Positions 39,756 to 48,528 are shown, counted from the stretch's first letter. The stretch: DNA of 64,000 nucleotides from Limivicinus sp963617275 (GCA_963617275.1 CAVENX010000019.1:124001-188000), one strand, 5' to 3'. Program-made: numbers and translations. The notes: generated from the sequence alone by a model not told the origin.

Positions 39756-40535
39756 ATGAAGCACAGTAGAATATTTAATGTCCTGTTTCTTTTGTTCGGC
39801 CTCCTGTGCATCCGGTATTATATCGGTATGGGACTTGCCGTCAGGTTCGGGCAGTCGCTGCTGTGGGTGTGGCCGGTCGTCGGCGTGCTGTGCATAATGC
39901 GTTTCGCGGTGGTTGCAAGGAGCATTCGTACCGGCAAGCCACTGCCGTTTTCGAAAAAAACGGTCAGAACGTTCCGCGTTTTGACGTGCCTTGCGCTTAC
40001 CGTATTTCTTGCCGGTGAGGCGGTCATATGTACAGGTGCGTTTGAAAAGCCCGAAGAGGGGCTTGACTGCATAATCGTTCTGGGCGCAAAGGTAAACGGC
40101 ACAAAGCCAAGCGGTGCGCTGACGCAGAGAATATGGGCGGCGGCGGACTATCTCAACGGCAATCCTGATTGCATGTGCATTGCATCCGGCGGTCAGGGCG
40201 ACGACGAGGGAATAAGCGAGGCACAATGCATAAAGGAAAACCTGGTAGCCCTCGGCATTGATGAGTCGAGGATAATCCTTGAGGACAGGGCAACGGATAC
40301 ACGGACAAATATTGCTTACAGCCTTGCTCTGGCACCTGAGGGAAGCAAAAAAATCGGTCTTGTCACGAACGACTTTCACATTTTCCGCGCTCTTGCCACG
40401 GCACGGAAAATTTCGGATCTTGAGTTTTCCGGTATCCCTGCCGCTTCATCGGCATATGGGTTCATTCACTATGCCATGAGGGAATTTTTTGCGGTAGGCG
40501 GGGGACTCCTTAAAGGCGAGCTTAAGATCATTTAA
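39756..40535 (+). CDS. YdcF/DUF218 family membrane protein
   Basis: 259 residues from the ATG at 39756 (AAAGGGAAAA ahead). Three to four hydrophobic segments in the first 110 residues, then the DUF218 domain: LDCIIVLGAKVNGTKPSGALTQRIWAAADYL, CIASGGQGDDEGISEAQCIKENL, EDRATDTRTNIAYSLAL, LVTNDFHIFRAL. Related to SanA/YdcF/ElyC proteins implicated in envelope functions; activity unknown. Confidence 0.9.
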   Translation: MKHSRIFNVLFLLFGLLCIRYYIGMGLAVRFGQSLLWVWPVVGVLCIMRFAVVARSIRTGKPLPFSKKTVRTFRVLTCLALTVFLAGEAVICTGAFEKPEEGLDCIIVLGAKVNGTKPSGALTQRIWAAADYLNGNPDCMCIASGGQGDDEGISEAQCIKENLVALGIDESRIILEDRATDTRTNIAYSLALAPEGSKKIGLVTNDFHIFRALATARKISDLEFSGIPAASSAYGFIHYAMREFFAVGGGLLKGELKII

Positions 40536-40592
40536 AACGGGACTGCCCGGACTCATTTTTGCTCAGGCAGGTTTTCAATGGCGTAAAAAGCG

Positions 40593-40634
40593 AATACCGT
40601 TCCGTTTCTGCCTGACAAAAACGGAACGGTATTT
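40593..40634. terminator. Bidirectional terminator
   Basis: AATACCGTTCCGTTT / AAACGGAACGGTATT between the YdcF-like gene and the convergent PAP2 gene. Confidence 0.85.
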
Positions 40635-40731
40635 GCTTATTTAATGACGGAAATGAATTGACATATGCGTCTGAAGAACGGGGTCGTCTGCGATCAAGCC
40701 TGCCGGAAGATGCGGGACGAGGTTTTGCCGG

Positions 40732-41391
40732 TCAAGGCAGCGTGTCCGACACGGAGACCGCAAACGCATATAAGGCGACAAGCCCGCCGCTCAGCAATAT
40801 ACCGCCGATAATATCACTCACCCAGTGCACACCGGAGAGCAGCCGTCCAATCACCATAAAAACGGAGAGCACCGCGAGTAGGCCAAGCGCCGCTCTGCGG
40901 GCGAAAGCATTGCGGATGCGCCCGTTCAGCTGCATCATTGCGGTGGGAAGCACACACAGCGCAAGCATGGTGGTCGAGGACGGGTAGGACGCTTCCGGGC
41001 TGCCGTTGATCAGCACGGGTCGATAATTGATAACTACCTTTTCAAAGAAAAGGTACGCCGACAGCACTGCAATGTAAAAAACGCCGAGAATAAGAATACT
41101 GCGCTCAACCTTGAGTATGCTTTTTCTTCGGATAAGCTGTACAAGTCCCAGAACCGCAAAGCCCATAACGAGCCCGAACGGAAGCAGGCCAAGCCAGTCC
41201 GTGACGGTGTAGAGTGTCATGTGTACGCCCGTCAGTCTGTGGAATGCGGCGTTCATTGCGGCAAAGCCGACAGAAGAGCCGTTCGGCCCGATACTTTGCA
41301 CGTCAATATGGCGGACAAGAAATGTCCACAGCATAAATGCCGCGAGAGAGCCTGAAGAAAACCAAAGAGCGCTTGTGTTTCTTTTTTTCAT
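40732..41391 (-). CDS. PAP2 superfamily phosphatase (membrane)
   Basis: 219 residues, about six membrane segments. Phosphatase motifs in order: KVVINYRPVL (motif 1, degenerate), YPSSTTMLAL (motif 2, with Thr where His is usual) and GRLLSGVHWVSDIIGG (motif 3). Related to undecaprenyl-diphosphate and phosphatidate phosphatases; the missing His in motif 2 leaves activity uncertain. Single gene. Confidence 0.8.
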   Translation of the reverse strand: MKKRNTSALWFSSGSLAAFMLWTFLVRHIDVQSIGPNGSSVGFAAMNAAFHRLTGVHMTLYTVTDWLGLLPFGLVMGFAVLGLVQLIRRKSILKVERSILILGVFYIAVLSAYLFFEKVVINYRPVLINGSPEASYPSSTTMLALCVLPTAMMQLNGRIRNAFARRAALGLLAVLSVFMVIGRLLSGVHWVSDIIGGILLSGGLVALYAFAVSVSDTLP

Positions 41392-41497
41392 ATTTCATCT
41401 TTCCTTTGCAATGAATTGGCTTTTGCCGGCATCCATTCTGAAAGCAAAGCGCATAAAAGAAAAGAATCGCATCGTCACGCGGACGATACGATTAGTG

Positions 41498-42100
41498 TCA
41501 TGGCAGTTTTATAAGCAGCACCTTTATAATGAGCAGAGCGAATACGAAAACTGCGGCGTAGGGCTGCAAGGCGGCCGTAAAAACGATCACTCCGGCAATG
41601 CTCAGCCCGATGGAGACTTTGCATATGCTTTTCTGCCGGAAGGCCGCTTCCTCATTTCGCAGCGCTATCGCCGCTGCGCCGCAAATCAGCGCCGTAATGA
41701 CAAACGCAAGAAACACCGCTTTTATATAAAGCGGAGAGGCGCTCAGAGAAAGGAGCGGAACAGCGTGAACGGAGTTGCCGCCGCGTTCGGCAAAGAAGGG
41801 CAGGAAAAGGAGCAGAGCGGCGCAGCAATCTGCCGCACCGAATATCAGAGAACGGCAAAAATCCCTGTGCCGGTTCCGTTCATCTTCGGCAATGGTCAAT
41901 ATCGCTTCGCCGGAGAGCAGATCGTCCAAAGATACGGAAAAGCACACGGCGATGGCTTTCAGCGAGTCGATAGACGGGTATCCGCGCCCGGATTCCCACT
42001 TTGATATCGCTGTGCGCGAAACAAAAAGCATCTGTGCAAGCTCTTCCTGTGTAAGCCCCCGGCGTGTTCTCAGCTCTTTCAGCTTTTCATGAAATTCCAT
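41498..42100 (-). CDS. XRE-type helix-turn-helix regulator with C-terminal membrane domain
   Basis: 200 residues. Residues 1-62 are a Cro/C1-type HTH (LKELRTRRGLTQEELAQMLFVSRTAISKWESGRGYPS). The rest has about four hydrophobic segments, giving a membrane-tethered regulator. Its ATG directly follows the stop of the methyltransferase-like gene (TAA-ATG), so the two are co-translated. Confidence 0.88.
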   Translation of the reverse strand: MEFHEKLKELRTRRGLTQEELAQMLFVSRTAISKWESGRGYPSIDSLKAIAVCFSVSLDDLLSGEAILTIAEDERNRHRDFCRSLIFGAADCCAALLLFLPFFAERGGNSVHAVPLLSLSASPLYIKAVFLAFVITALICGAAAIALRNEEAAFRQKSICKVSIGLSIAGVIVFTAALQPYAAVFVFALLIIKVLLIKLP

Positions 42101-42718
42101 TTATTTACCTTTTGCCGTGCGCTTTCTGCCGAGATACCTGAATACCTGATTTTTATACTCAATATACGGAGCGCCGAAAGCGGCGGCCAGATAACGCTCC
42201 TCCTGTAAGATCTGAAAATGAAGCGAGACGATCGCAAACAGGGTGAAAAACGCCGTCAGCACGTTGAAGTACATCAGCAGAACGCCGATATACATGAAAT
42301 CAAAGCCGAGAAAGGCAGGGTTGCGGCTGTAACGGTAAATGCCGGTCGTGACAAGCGCGGTCTTATCCGTGTCGGGGATTCCAGCACGCCAGCTGTCCTT
42401 CATGCATATAACGGAGAGCAGAAAAATAAGGTCTCCGAGCATACCTGTGCAGAAACCGGTAAAGCGCGCATTTGCGGGAAGAGCGCTCCAACCAAGAATA
42501 ACGGAGAGAAGCTGAGCGATAACTATGCCAAGCGTCGCGATGCTCATCATCGATTCGACCGTATGTATAGACTTTTCTTTTCTGTGCCCAATTTGCCGCG
42601 TTTGTATACCGTGCCGCTTCTGGATCAGCATTTTTACAAAATATATGCTGTAAAACACTGCCAGCACGCTAAGTGCCATGCAGGGATACGGGAGAAGTCC
42701 TTCAAACGAAAATTCCAT
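42101..42718 (-). CDS. Isoprenylcysteine carboxyl methyltransferase-like membrane protein
   Basis: 205 residues, about five membrane segments, with the ICMT/PEMT signature TTGIYRYSRNPAFLGFDFMYIG and the C-terminal LQEERYLAAAFGAPYIEYKNQVFRYL. The family methylates isoprenylcysteine, phospholipids or other substrates using SAM; the bacterial substrate is unknown. Operon with the XRE regulator. Confidence 0.88.
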   Translation of the reverse strand: MEFSFEGLLPYPCMALSVLAVFYSIYFVKMLIQKRHGIQTRQIGHRKEKSIHTVESMMSIATLGIVIAQLLSVILGWSALPANARFTGFCTGMLGDLIFLLSVICMKDSWRAGIPDTDKTALVTTGIYRYSRNPAFLGFDFMYIGVLLMYFNVLTAFFTLFAIVSLHFQILQEERYLAAAFGAPYIEYKNQVFRYLGRKRTAKGK

Positions 42719-42774
42719 TGGTCAATATCCTTTCAACGCCGGAATATGCGGCATAGTAATTTTAAAGCCGTACT

Positions 42775-43311
42775 TTAAAGAACGGCGATCTTCCGGACGG
42801 TGTTTGCCGTCCGGATAGTCAGCCTGCCGCCGACGGTGCCGGCCGTTTTTGACCACCAATTTGTTTTCTGGTAATCCTTGCGGCTGAATGACCAGAATAT
42901 TGCGCTGCCGTATTCCTCAATACGTTCCAAGCCCTCTTTCGGTGCGCCGATTTCCCGATAGACTTCTGCAGAGACAGTGGGTGGCATGATAAAAATGAGG
43001 TTATCATAAATTTCCCTGTTTTCGCTTCCCCACCATTCGGGTGCGTGACGCAGAATGTTGTTGAGCTCTTCAAGCGATATGACGAAAACGGGAATATCCA
43101 GATCAAATTTATCATGTATCATTTCCGTGATAAGAATCGCCAGCTTGAGCGTATCCGTGTCTTCGCCTGAAAAAACTGCGTTGCCGCTGTTCAGATAGGT
43201 TTTGACTTCGGAAAAACCAAGCTTTTCAAGTCCTTGCCGTAATTCCGCCATCGGCACTTTATTTTTGCCGCTTATGTTGACACCGCGCAGCAGGGCGGCA
43301 TACCTTTTCAT
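42775..43311 (-). CDS. DUF1697 family protein
   Basis: About 178 residues from the ATG at 43309-43311 (GGAGGA site ten bases ahead). Starts MKRYAALLRGVNISGKNKVPMAELRQGLEKLGFSEVKTYLNSGNAVF, the hallmark of DUF1697. Function unknown. The longer frame upstream lacks family sequence. Confidence 0.88.
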   Translation of the reverse strand: MKRYAALLRGVNISGKNKVPMAELRQGLEKLGFSEVKTYLNSGNAVFSGEDTDTLKLAILITEMIHDKFDLDIPVFVISLEELNNILRHAPEWWGSENREIYDNLIFIMPPTVSAEVYREIGAPKEGLERIEEYGSAIFWSFSRKDYQKTNWWSKTAGTVGGRLTIRTANTVRKIAVL

Positions 43312-43486
43312 ACCGGAATAGTCCTCCATTTTGTTTAAAAATGAACGGCGCAGGACGGTAATAAAGCTCAAAGCGAGTCATGCCGTTATCCACGCATCCA
43401 AAAACCGCATCTGCCCGTCCGTGCGGAAAGTGTTCTCCGCAGACCTCACGGTAAGCTGCGCGCCAATGCTGTTGGCTGTAAGCGTA

Positions 43487-43822
43487 TTATGATACCGACG
43501 CCTTGTATTCCTCTCCCCACGCTTTCATTGAGTCCAGAATCGGCTTAAGACTCAACCCAAGCTCAGTCAGCGAATATTCGACCCTCGGCGGCACTTCGGC
43601 GTAGACCTTGCGGTTAACAAGTCCGCTTTCTTCCATGGCGCGCAGCTGGGCGGTCAGAACCTTCTGCGACACATTGCCCACTGATTTTTTCAATTCCCCA
43701 AAACGCTTTTTCCCGGGCATCAAATCCCGGAGGATCAGCACTTTCCATTTATCGCCGATGAGCGACAGCGTGGTCTCTACCGGACAGGCGGGAAGCGTGT
43801 TTTTAGTTTTTTTCTCGTCCAT
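43487..43822 (-). CDS. HxlR family winged-helix regulator
   Basis: 111 residues: CPVETTLSLIGDKWKVLILRDLMPGKKRFGELKKSVGNVSQKVLTAQLRAMEESGLVNRKVYAEVPPRVEYSLTELG is the full HxlR/MarR-like domain, with the redox-sensitive N-terminal Cys typical of the family. Divergent to the flavin-binding PPOX gene at 44029, which it probably represses. Confidence 0.94.
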   Translation of the reverse strand: MDEKKTKNTLPACPVETTLSLIGDKWKVLILRDLMPGKKRFGELKKSVGNVSQKVLTAQLRAMEESGLVNRKVYAEVPPRVEYSLTELGLSLKPILDSMKAWGEEYKASVS

Positions 43823-44028
43823 GTCTGAAGCCTCAAAAAATAAAAGTGTTAAAATGCCGAAAATCCAAGCGGCGTCACGACCTGCCCTATAGTGTGATGG
43901 TATCCTTTTGGTAACTACACCACAATATTGTGCTTACTTTACGTTCCGTCGCTGCCGCGCTATTATAATGCTGCCGAAAGGAAAAAGCAAGCTTTCGAAA
44001 ACAGAAGAATGCTGGAGGTATATTTAAT

Positions 44029-44424
44029 ATGAACAAAGTCGTAGAATTTCTGAATGAAAATCCTGTGCAGTATCTGGCTACCGTAGGGCGCGACGGTAAG
44101 GCCAAGTGCCGCCCTTTCATGTTTGCCGGGGAGCTGGACGGAAAAATATGGTTCTGCACCAATAACCGGAAAGATGTTTACAAGGATATGCAGCATAACC
44201 CGGAAGTGGAACTGTCGGTTTCCAGTCCGGAAAACGCATGGATCCGGCTGCACGGCAAGGCAGTGTTTGTGAACAATATGGCCGCAAAGGAAATGTGTAT
44301 TAAAAACCCGATCGTAAAAAGCCAATATGGCGATGCGTTAAATCCTGTTTTTGAGGTGTTCTATCTGGAGGATCCTCACGGTGTGATCGCGGATTTCTCC
44401 GGCAATCCCCCATACGAATTTTAA
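44029..44424 (+). CDS. Pyridoxamine 5'-phosphate oxidase-family (PPOX) flavoprotein
   Basis: 131 residues, split-barrel FMN-binding fold: LNENPVQYLATVGRDGKAKCRPFMFAGELDGKIWFCTNNRKDVYKDMQHNPEVELSV. Members reduce diverse substrates or bind flavin/F420/heme. Divergent from the HxlR regulator. It lies 59 bp ahead of the macrodomain gene, so it could be transcribed with the macrodomain-sirtuin pair. Confidence 0.9.
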   Translation: MNKVVEFLNENPVQYLATVGRDGKAKCRPFMFAGELDGKIWFCTNNRKDVYKDMQHNPEVELSVSSPENAWIRLHGKAVFVNNMAAKEMCIKNPIVKSQYGDALNPVFEVFYLEDPHGVIADFSGNPPYEF

Positions 44425-44483
44425 ACAGCGCTTTTTTCTGCATCCTGCTGTGAGTGCTGTCCGGTAAAGGCGGTGAAAAAACT

Positions 44484-45263
44484 ATGACACAAGCGGAACG
44501 GCGGCTGTTTTTGATTCGGTCACTTATGAAAGAGAAAATGGAATATCGGGATATTGACATCCCGGCAGACGAGGAAGGACAAAGGCGGCTCCTGCGGGGA
44601 CTTATGAATGTTCGCGCCCCTCATAGCGCCGGGACGGCGTTTCTGCGGATACAGGATGCTTATCTGCAAGCAGAGACTGACAAAAAGGGGATCACGGACG
44701 CGGATGATTTGATGCCCGTGCAGCAGGGATTGTACCTCTGGCAGGGCGACATTACCTCGCTGAAATGCGATGCCATTGTCAATGCTGCTAACTCCGGCAT
44801 GACCGGCTGCTATATTCCGAACCACCGCTGCATCGACAACGCCATTCACACCTATGCGGGAGCGGAACTGCGGCTGGCCTGTGCGGAACTGATGGAAAAG
44901 CAGGGCTATCCGGAACCTGCCGGACAGGCAAAAATCACGCCGGCTTTCAATCTGCCATGCAAGTATATCCTGCATACCGTTGGTCCTGTCATTGAAGGCA
45001 CTGTCACAAAACGGGACGAGCGTCTGCTGGCATCCTGCTACCGTTCATGTCTTGTACTTGCAGCGGAAAACGGCGTTGAAAGCGTGGCGTTCTGCTGCAT
45101 CTCAACGGGGGAGTTCCGCTTCCCGAACGAGCGGGCGGCAGAGATCGCCGTGGAAACCGTGAAACAGTTTATGAATACAAAAACCTGTGTAAGGAAAGTG
45201 ATTTTCAATGTTTTCAAAGACGTGGACAAAAAAATCTACGCCCGATTACTCGGAGCAAATTAA
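44484..45263 (+). CDS. Zn-dependent macrodomain protein (protein-ADP-ribose hydrolase of the SirTM-linked class)
   Basis: 259 residues. An N-terminal helical extension (1-95) is followed by a macrodomain: LWQGDITSLKCDAIVNAANSGMTGCYIPNHRCIDNAIHTYAG, where the Cys, His and Cys of GCYIPNHRC match the zinc ligands of the Zn-Macro class, then LPCKYILHTVGP and FCCISTGEFRFPNERAAEIAV. Such enzymes remove ADP-ribose placed by the partner class M sirtuin. The sirtuin gene starts 56 bp before this gene's end, so the two are coupled. Confidence 0.92.
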   Translation: MTQAERRLFLIRSLMKEKMEYRDIDIPADEEGQRRLLRGLMNVRAPHSAGTAFLRIQDAYLQAETDKKGITDADDLMPVQQGLYLWQGDITSLKCDAIVNAANSGMTGCYIPNHRCIDNAIHTYAGAELRLACAELMEKQGYPEPAGQAKITPAFNLPCKYILHTVGPVIEGTVTKRDERLLASCYRSCLVLAAENGVESVAFCCISTGEFRFPNERAAEIAVETVKQFMNTKTCVRKVIFNVFKDVDKKIYARLLGAN

Positions 45264-46119
45264 GAGCCTGCAAAAGGCTCTCAGAGAGACGGATTCTGTA
45301 GTGATCGGTGCGGGAGCGGGACTTTCAACCTCGGCGGGCTTTGTTTATGACGGAGAGAGGTTTGAAAAATACTTTTCTGATTTCAGGGAGAAGTACGGCT
45401 TTCACGATATGTATTCCGGCGGATTTTATCCGTTTCCTTCGGCAGAGGAATTCTGGGCGTATTGGAGCCGCTATATTTTCATCAACCGCTATCAGAATGC
45501 GCCGAAGAGCGTTTATGCAGACCTGCTTTCGCTTGTAAAGGACAAGGATTATTTTGTGCTGACAACGAATGTCGATCACTGTTTTCAGAAAGCCGGATTT
45601 GATAAGCAACGGCTGTTCTATACGCAAGGAGACTACGGGCTGTTACAGTGCAGTGAACCATGCTGTGCGGAGACGTTCGATAATGAGGCGCTTATCAAAA
45701 GCATGGTCACGGCACAGGGTTATACGATCACGCCTGACGGCACACTTGCTCCACCAGAAACGCCGAAAATGACCGTGCCGGCAGAACTTGTTCCGCACTG
45801 CCCGCATTGCGGACGGCCTATGGGCATGAATCTTCGGGCAGATGATACATTTGCTGAGGATGAAGGATGGCATATCGCGGCCGGCCGGTATTCGGATTTT
45901 CTCCGCAGGCACCAAAATATGAAGGTTCTTTTTTTAGAGCTGGCTGTCGGCTACAACACGCCGACCATAGTGAAATACAGTTTCTGGCGTATGGCTCATG
46001 ACTGGAAGAATGCCATGTATGCCTGTCTCAACTATGGCGAGGCATATGCTCCTGAAGAAATCAGAAAAAAGTCTATTTGTATCAACGGGGACATTGGCGA
46101 AATTCTGTCCCAGCTTTGA
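45208..46119 (+). CDS. SirTM-type (class M) sirtuin, putative protein ADP-ribosyltransferase
   Basis: 303 residues. NAD-binding GAGAGLSTSAGFVYDG (residues 31-46), TTNVDHCFQKAGF in place of the TQNxDxLH of deacylases, a zinc-site region with CSEPCC and CPHCGRPMG, and LELAVGYNTPTIVKYSFWRM. This is the pattern of macrodomain-linked sirtuins, which ADP-ribosylate a lipoylated GcvH-like carrier in some Firmicutes and fungi. Here the usual gcvH-L and lplA2 partners are missing. Overlaps the macrodomain gene by 56 bp. Confidence 0.9.
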   Translation: MFSKTWTKKSTPDYSEQIKSLQKALRETDSVVIGAGAGLSTSAGFVYDGERFEKYFSDFREKYGFHDMYSGGFYPFPSAEEFWAYWSRYIFINRYQNAPKSVYADLLSLVKDKDYFVLTTNVDHCFQKAGFDKQRLFYTQGDYGLLQCSEPCCAETFDNEALIKSMVTAQGYTITPDGTLAPPETPKMTVPAELVPHCPHCGRPMGMNLRADDTFAEDEGWHIAAGRYSDFLRRHQNMKVLFLELAVGYNTPTIVKYSFWRMAHDWKNAMYACLNYGEAYAPEEIRKKSICINGDIGEILSQL

Positions 46120-46154
46120 GATCGGACAATGTGAGGAACAGCTGAATATAAAAC

Positions 46155-46190
46155 CAAGCGGCAGATCGCTGAAAAAGGATCTGCCGCTTG
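46155..46190. terminator. Bidirectional terminator
   Basis: CAAGCGGCAGATC / GATCTGCCGCTTG between the sirtuin gene and the convergent PAP2 gene. Confidence 0.85.
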
Positions 46191-46212
46191 AATGTTGTAC
46201 GCTGAGACTGCC

Positions 46213-46869
46213 TCAGCGATCAAAGAGCTTGGAGCGGAAGCAGAGCAGATAGCCGATGACGGATACAGGGATCGCCGCTGCAAAATCTATGACCGAATGC
46301 TGCTTGATAAACAATGTGGAAATGCATATCAGAAAAGCTGTAACAATAAACGCTGCCTTCCGGCCCGCTGAAGAGAAACGCTTTGAATCGAACGCGGCAA
46401 ACACCACGCCGAGCGCACCAACAACGTGCTCTGAGGGGCATACGTTCGTACTTGTGTCTATCCAATAAATAAGCTTTATAATGCGCACGAATATATTATC
46501 GCGGGCAAATTCCGTCGGGCGCAGATTCTGACAGTTCGGGAAAATCAGGTATATCAGCACACAGAGCGAAAAGGTGAAAATGAGATAGCGCATAAGCTTT
46601 GTGAATACGGCCGGTTCGTAAAAAAGACCGTAAACAAGCATCCCTATCCAGAAAATAAACCACAACAGATAAAATATGATAAAAAACTCGCAGAACGGAA
46701 TAACATCGTCTATAAAGCAGTGAATGGGCGTATACGTCCTGCCGGGGAGACGCTCTATCAGCAGGAAAACGATGAGATAGACCGGCCAGTACAGCAGCAA
46801 CAGCAGATGCCTGTACTCGGGCTTTTTGAGATCTTCCAATTTCAGATTGCGGTAATTGATGATGTTCAC
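46213..46869 (-). CDS. PAP2 superfamily membrane phosphatase
   Basis: 218 residues, six membrane segments, GTG start after GGAGGAGCACAAAAGA. Conserved CPSEHVVGALGVVFAA and IKQHSVIDFAAAIP supply the second and third PAP2 motifs, with the His residues intact (unlike the protein at 40732-41391). Resembles inositol phosphorylceramide synthase-like/undecaprenyl phosphatase-like PAP2 proteins. Substrate unknown. Confidence 0.85.
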   Translation of the reverse strand: MNIINYRNLKLEDLKKPEYRHLLLLLYWPVYLIVFLLIERLPGRTYTPIHCFIDDVIPFCEFFIIFYLLWFIFWIGMLVYGLFYEPAVFTKLMRYLIFTFSLCVLIYLIFPNCQNLRPTEFARDNIFVRIIKLIYWIDTSTNVCPSEHVVGALGVVFAAFDSKRFSSAGRKAAFIVTAFLICISTLFIKQHSVIDFAAAIPVSVIGYLLCFRSKLFDR

Positions 46870-47178
46870 TCTTTTGTGCTCCTCCGTAGCAAACGATCGC
46901 CCGACGCTTTCCGGCGGCGATTTGGTGTGTTTCTAAAACAGCGCGGCCTTTCTGCGGAAATACAGACCGACACAGTTCGACTGCTTGATTTATACCTCAA
47001 GTGTGTATTATAATATATGTGCGGCGTTCATGCAATGGGCGTAAACAAGATGAAATGGCGATAAATACTCATGTCAGGCATTATGTGCGGCATATTTCCC
47101 GCCTGATGCGGGCAATGTCCGCTTAAAACGTGTGAATCAGCAGAAAATGTTTGTACGCGAAAAACAGGGGGCGTTATA

Positions 47179-47766
47179 ATGGCGGAAAACGAGAAAAGAA
47201 GCGATCTGCGGGTCGTAAAAACAAAAAAGGCGATACGCGGCGCACTGGCGGAGCTGCTTTCAGAAAAGGATATGGAGGACATCACTGTCAGGGAGATCGC
47301 GGACAGGGCAATTATCAACCGGAAAACGTTTTATAATTATTACAGCGGCATTTACCAGATAATCGACGAGATAGACGATGAGATCGTCAGCTCCTTTGAC
47401 GCCGCTATAAGAGGGATCGACTTCAAGCGCGATCTGCAAAACCCATATGCTATTTATTCAAAGCTGACCGCCGTGCTTAACCGGGATATGGTTTTTTACG
47501 GATATTTGCTGAGTGCGGAAAGAAACACAAGGCTTGTTTCAAAGGTCACGGAGCTTCTGAAAGCGAAAGCGCGCGAGGCGCTGGCCGAACAGGTCGAGAT
47601 AGACGATAAGAAGCTGGACGTGGTCGTGGATTATACTATATCAGGTATGGTCGGCGTTTACCAGAGCTGGTTCAAGAATGGGCGGAGAGAGTCAATAGAG
47701 GATATCTCAAAACTTGTCAGCTTCATCTTCGCAAAGGGGGTTGCCGGCGTTATCGAGACGCCGTAA
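47179..47766 (+). CDS. TetR family regulator
   Basis: 195 residues. N-terminal HTH (VVKTKKAIRGALAELLSEKDMEDITVREIADRAIINRKTFYNYYSGIYQII) and a C-terminal TetR_C_7-like domain ending in ISKLVSFIFAKGVAGVIETP. Target unknown: no obvious partner gene lies on either side. Starts behind GGGGGCGTTATA. Confidence 0.9.
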   Translation: MAENEKRSDLRVVKTKKAIRGALAELLSEKDMEDITVREIADRAIINRKTFYNYYSGIYQIIDEIDDEIVSSFDAAIRGIDFKRDLQNPYAIYSKLTAVLNRDMVFYGYLLSAERNTRLVSKVTELLKAKAREALAEQVEIDDKKLDVVVDYTISGMVGVYQSWFKNGRRESIEDISKLVSFIFAKGVAGVIETP

Positions 47767-48134
47767 TTAAGTACAGTACAGGAGGAAAACAAGAAGCGTT
47801 TGGCGGCAAATGAAAATGTTTTAATTCTATCCGGCGCATACAGGAGAGGTACAGAGGGCGGAATGTCCGAAAATGCAACTGTTAAAATGAGCCACTTCCT
47901 CAGCTGCCGGAAATGGCTCACAACATTATCAGTATATAACAACGGAAAAGAAATATCAATAGCCGTTTAAGAAAATCTGTCTTTTGAACAAAAACACGTG
48001 TACATATTTGGCGGAACTGCGAATAGACTTCCGGCTGGGGCTGTGGTATTATAATGCCAACAACACAAAGGATGTGGTTCCAATGAGACGGGGCAGGTTT
48101 TCTGTCAAAGAATAGAATATGGAGGAACAGTCCG
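47767..48134. other. Intergenic region upstream of the orphan leader, no gene recognised
   Basis: About 370 bp. One inverted repeat (GTGAGCCATTTCCGG reverse of AATGAGCCACTTCC.., 47888-47920) may be a transcript end for the TetR gene. A TATAAT at 48049-48054 with no clear -35 is the likely promoter of the leader that follows. Confidence 0.4.
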
Positions 48135-48290
48135 ATGTACTAAATGACGCCGCTCGATGCTGAGGGATAGCGGCACTCAAAACTGAAGAAAGACGAGGTA
48201 ACCAACGATGTTAGATACTAAGGAGTTTGTGGAATGACCTCTGATCGTTGCAGGTGAAAGGTGCAGTGATCAGGGGTCATTCCGCTTTTT
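48135..48290 (+). promoter_or_regulatory. Orphan leader: three tiny upstream ORFs and a terminator (translation-coupled attenuator)
   Basis: Behind GGAGGAACAG come ATG-TAC-TAA (48135-48143), then directly an 8-codon ORF (48144-48170, MTPLDAEG), then behind GACGAGG a 9-codon ORF (48208-48237, MLDTKEFVE). The stop of the last lies inside the 5' arm of a 16-bp terminator stem (GGAATGACCTCTGATC / GATCAGGGGTCATTCC, then CTTTTT). This is the layout of leaders that control antibiotic-resistance genes by ribosome stalling. No resistance gene follows directly. Confidence 0.6.
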
Positions 48291-48338
48291 AAATTTGTTC
48301 CGAAACAAATGTTGGGCGTAACTCATCCTTTTTCGGGT

Positions 48339-48364
48339 GCTTACCCTAACTATTGACATTGAGC
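48339..48364. repeat. Short dispersed repeat (copy 2 of 2)
   Basis: GCTTACCCTAACTATTGACA-TTGAGC, closely matching 14890-14916. It lies about 50 bp behind the orphan terminator. Confidence 0.55.
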
Positions 48365-48461
48365 TTTTAAATTAGATTTGCTGATACTTGGCAGGCCATC
48401 CGGTGAACGGGACGCGTGAGCAGCGTCCGGTGTTATTCGGAGCAGGTCTTCTTTTTTTCCC

Positions 48462-48515
48462 TTGACAAATTGCGCAGCCGGTTTTACAATATGGGCTAAC
48501 TAATGTTAGTTAGCC
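48462..48515 (+). promoter_or_regulatory. Promoter and palindromic operator of the tetR gene
   Basis: TTGACA (48462-48467), 17-bp spacer, TACAAT (48485-48490). Four bases downstream is GGCTAACTAA-TG-TTAGTTAGCC (48494-48515), a perfect 10+10 inverted repeat over the transcription start, the expected site of autorepression. Confidence 0.88.
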
Positions 48516-48528
48516 AAATGGAGACAAT

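Noticed and set aside
48181..48300. Degraded continuation of the 9-codon ORF as a pseudogene
   Set aside because: Reading past its stop enters the terminator stem; no protein family is recognisable, and the stop-in-stem layout fits an attenuator better.
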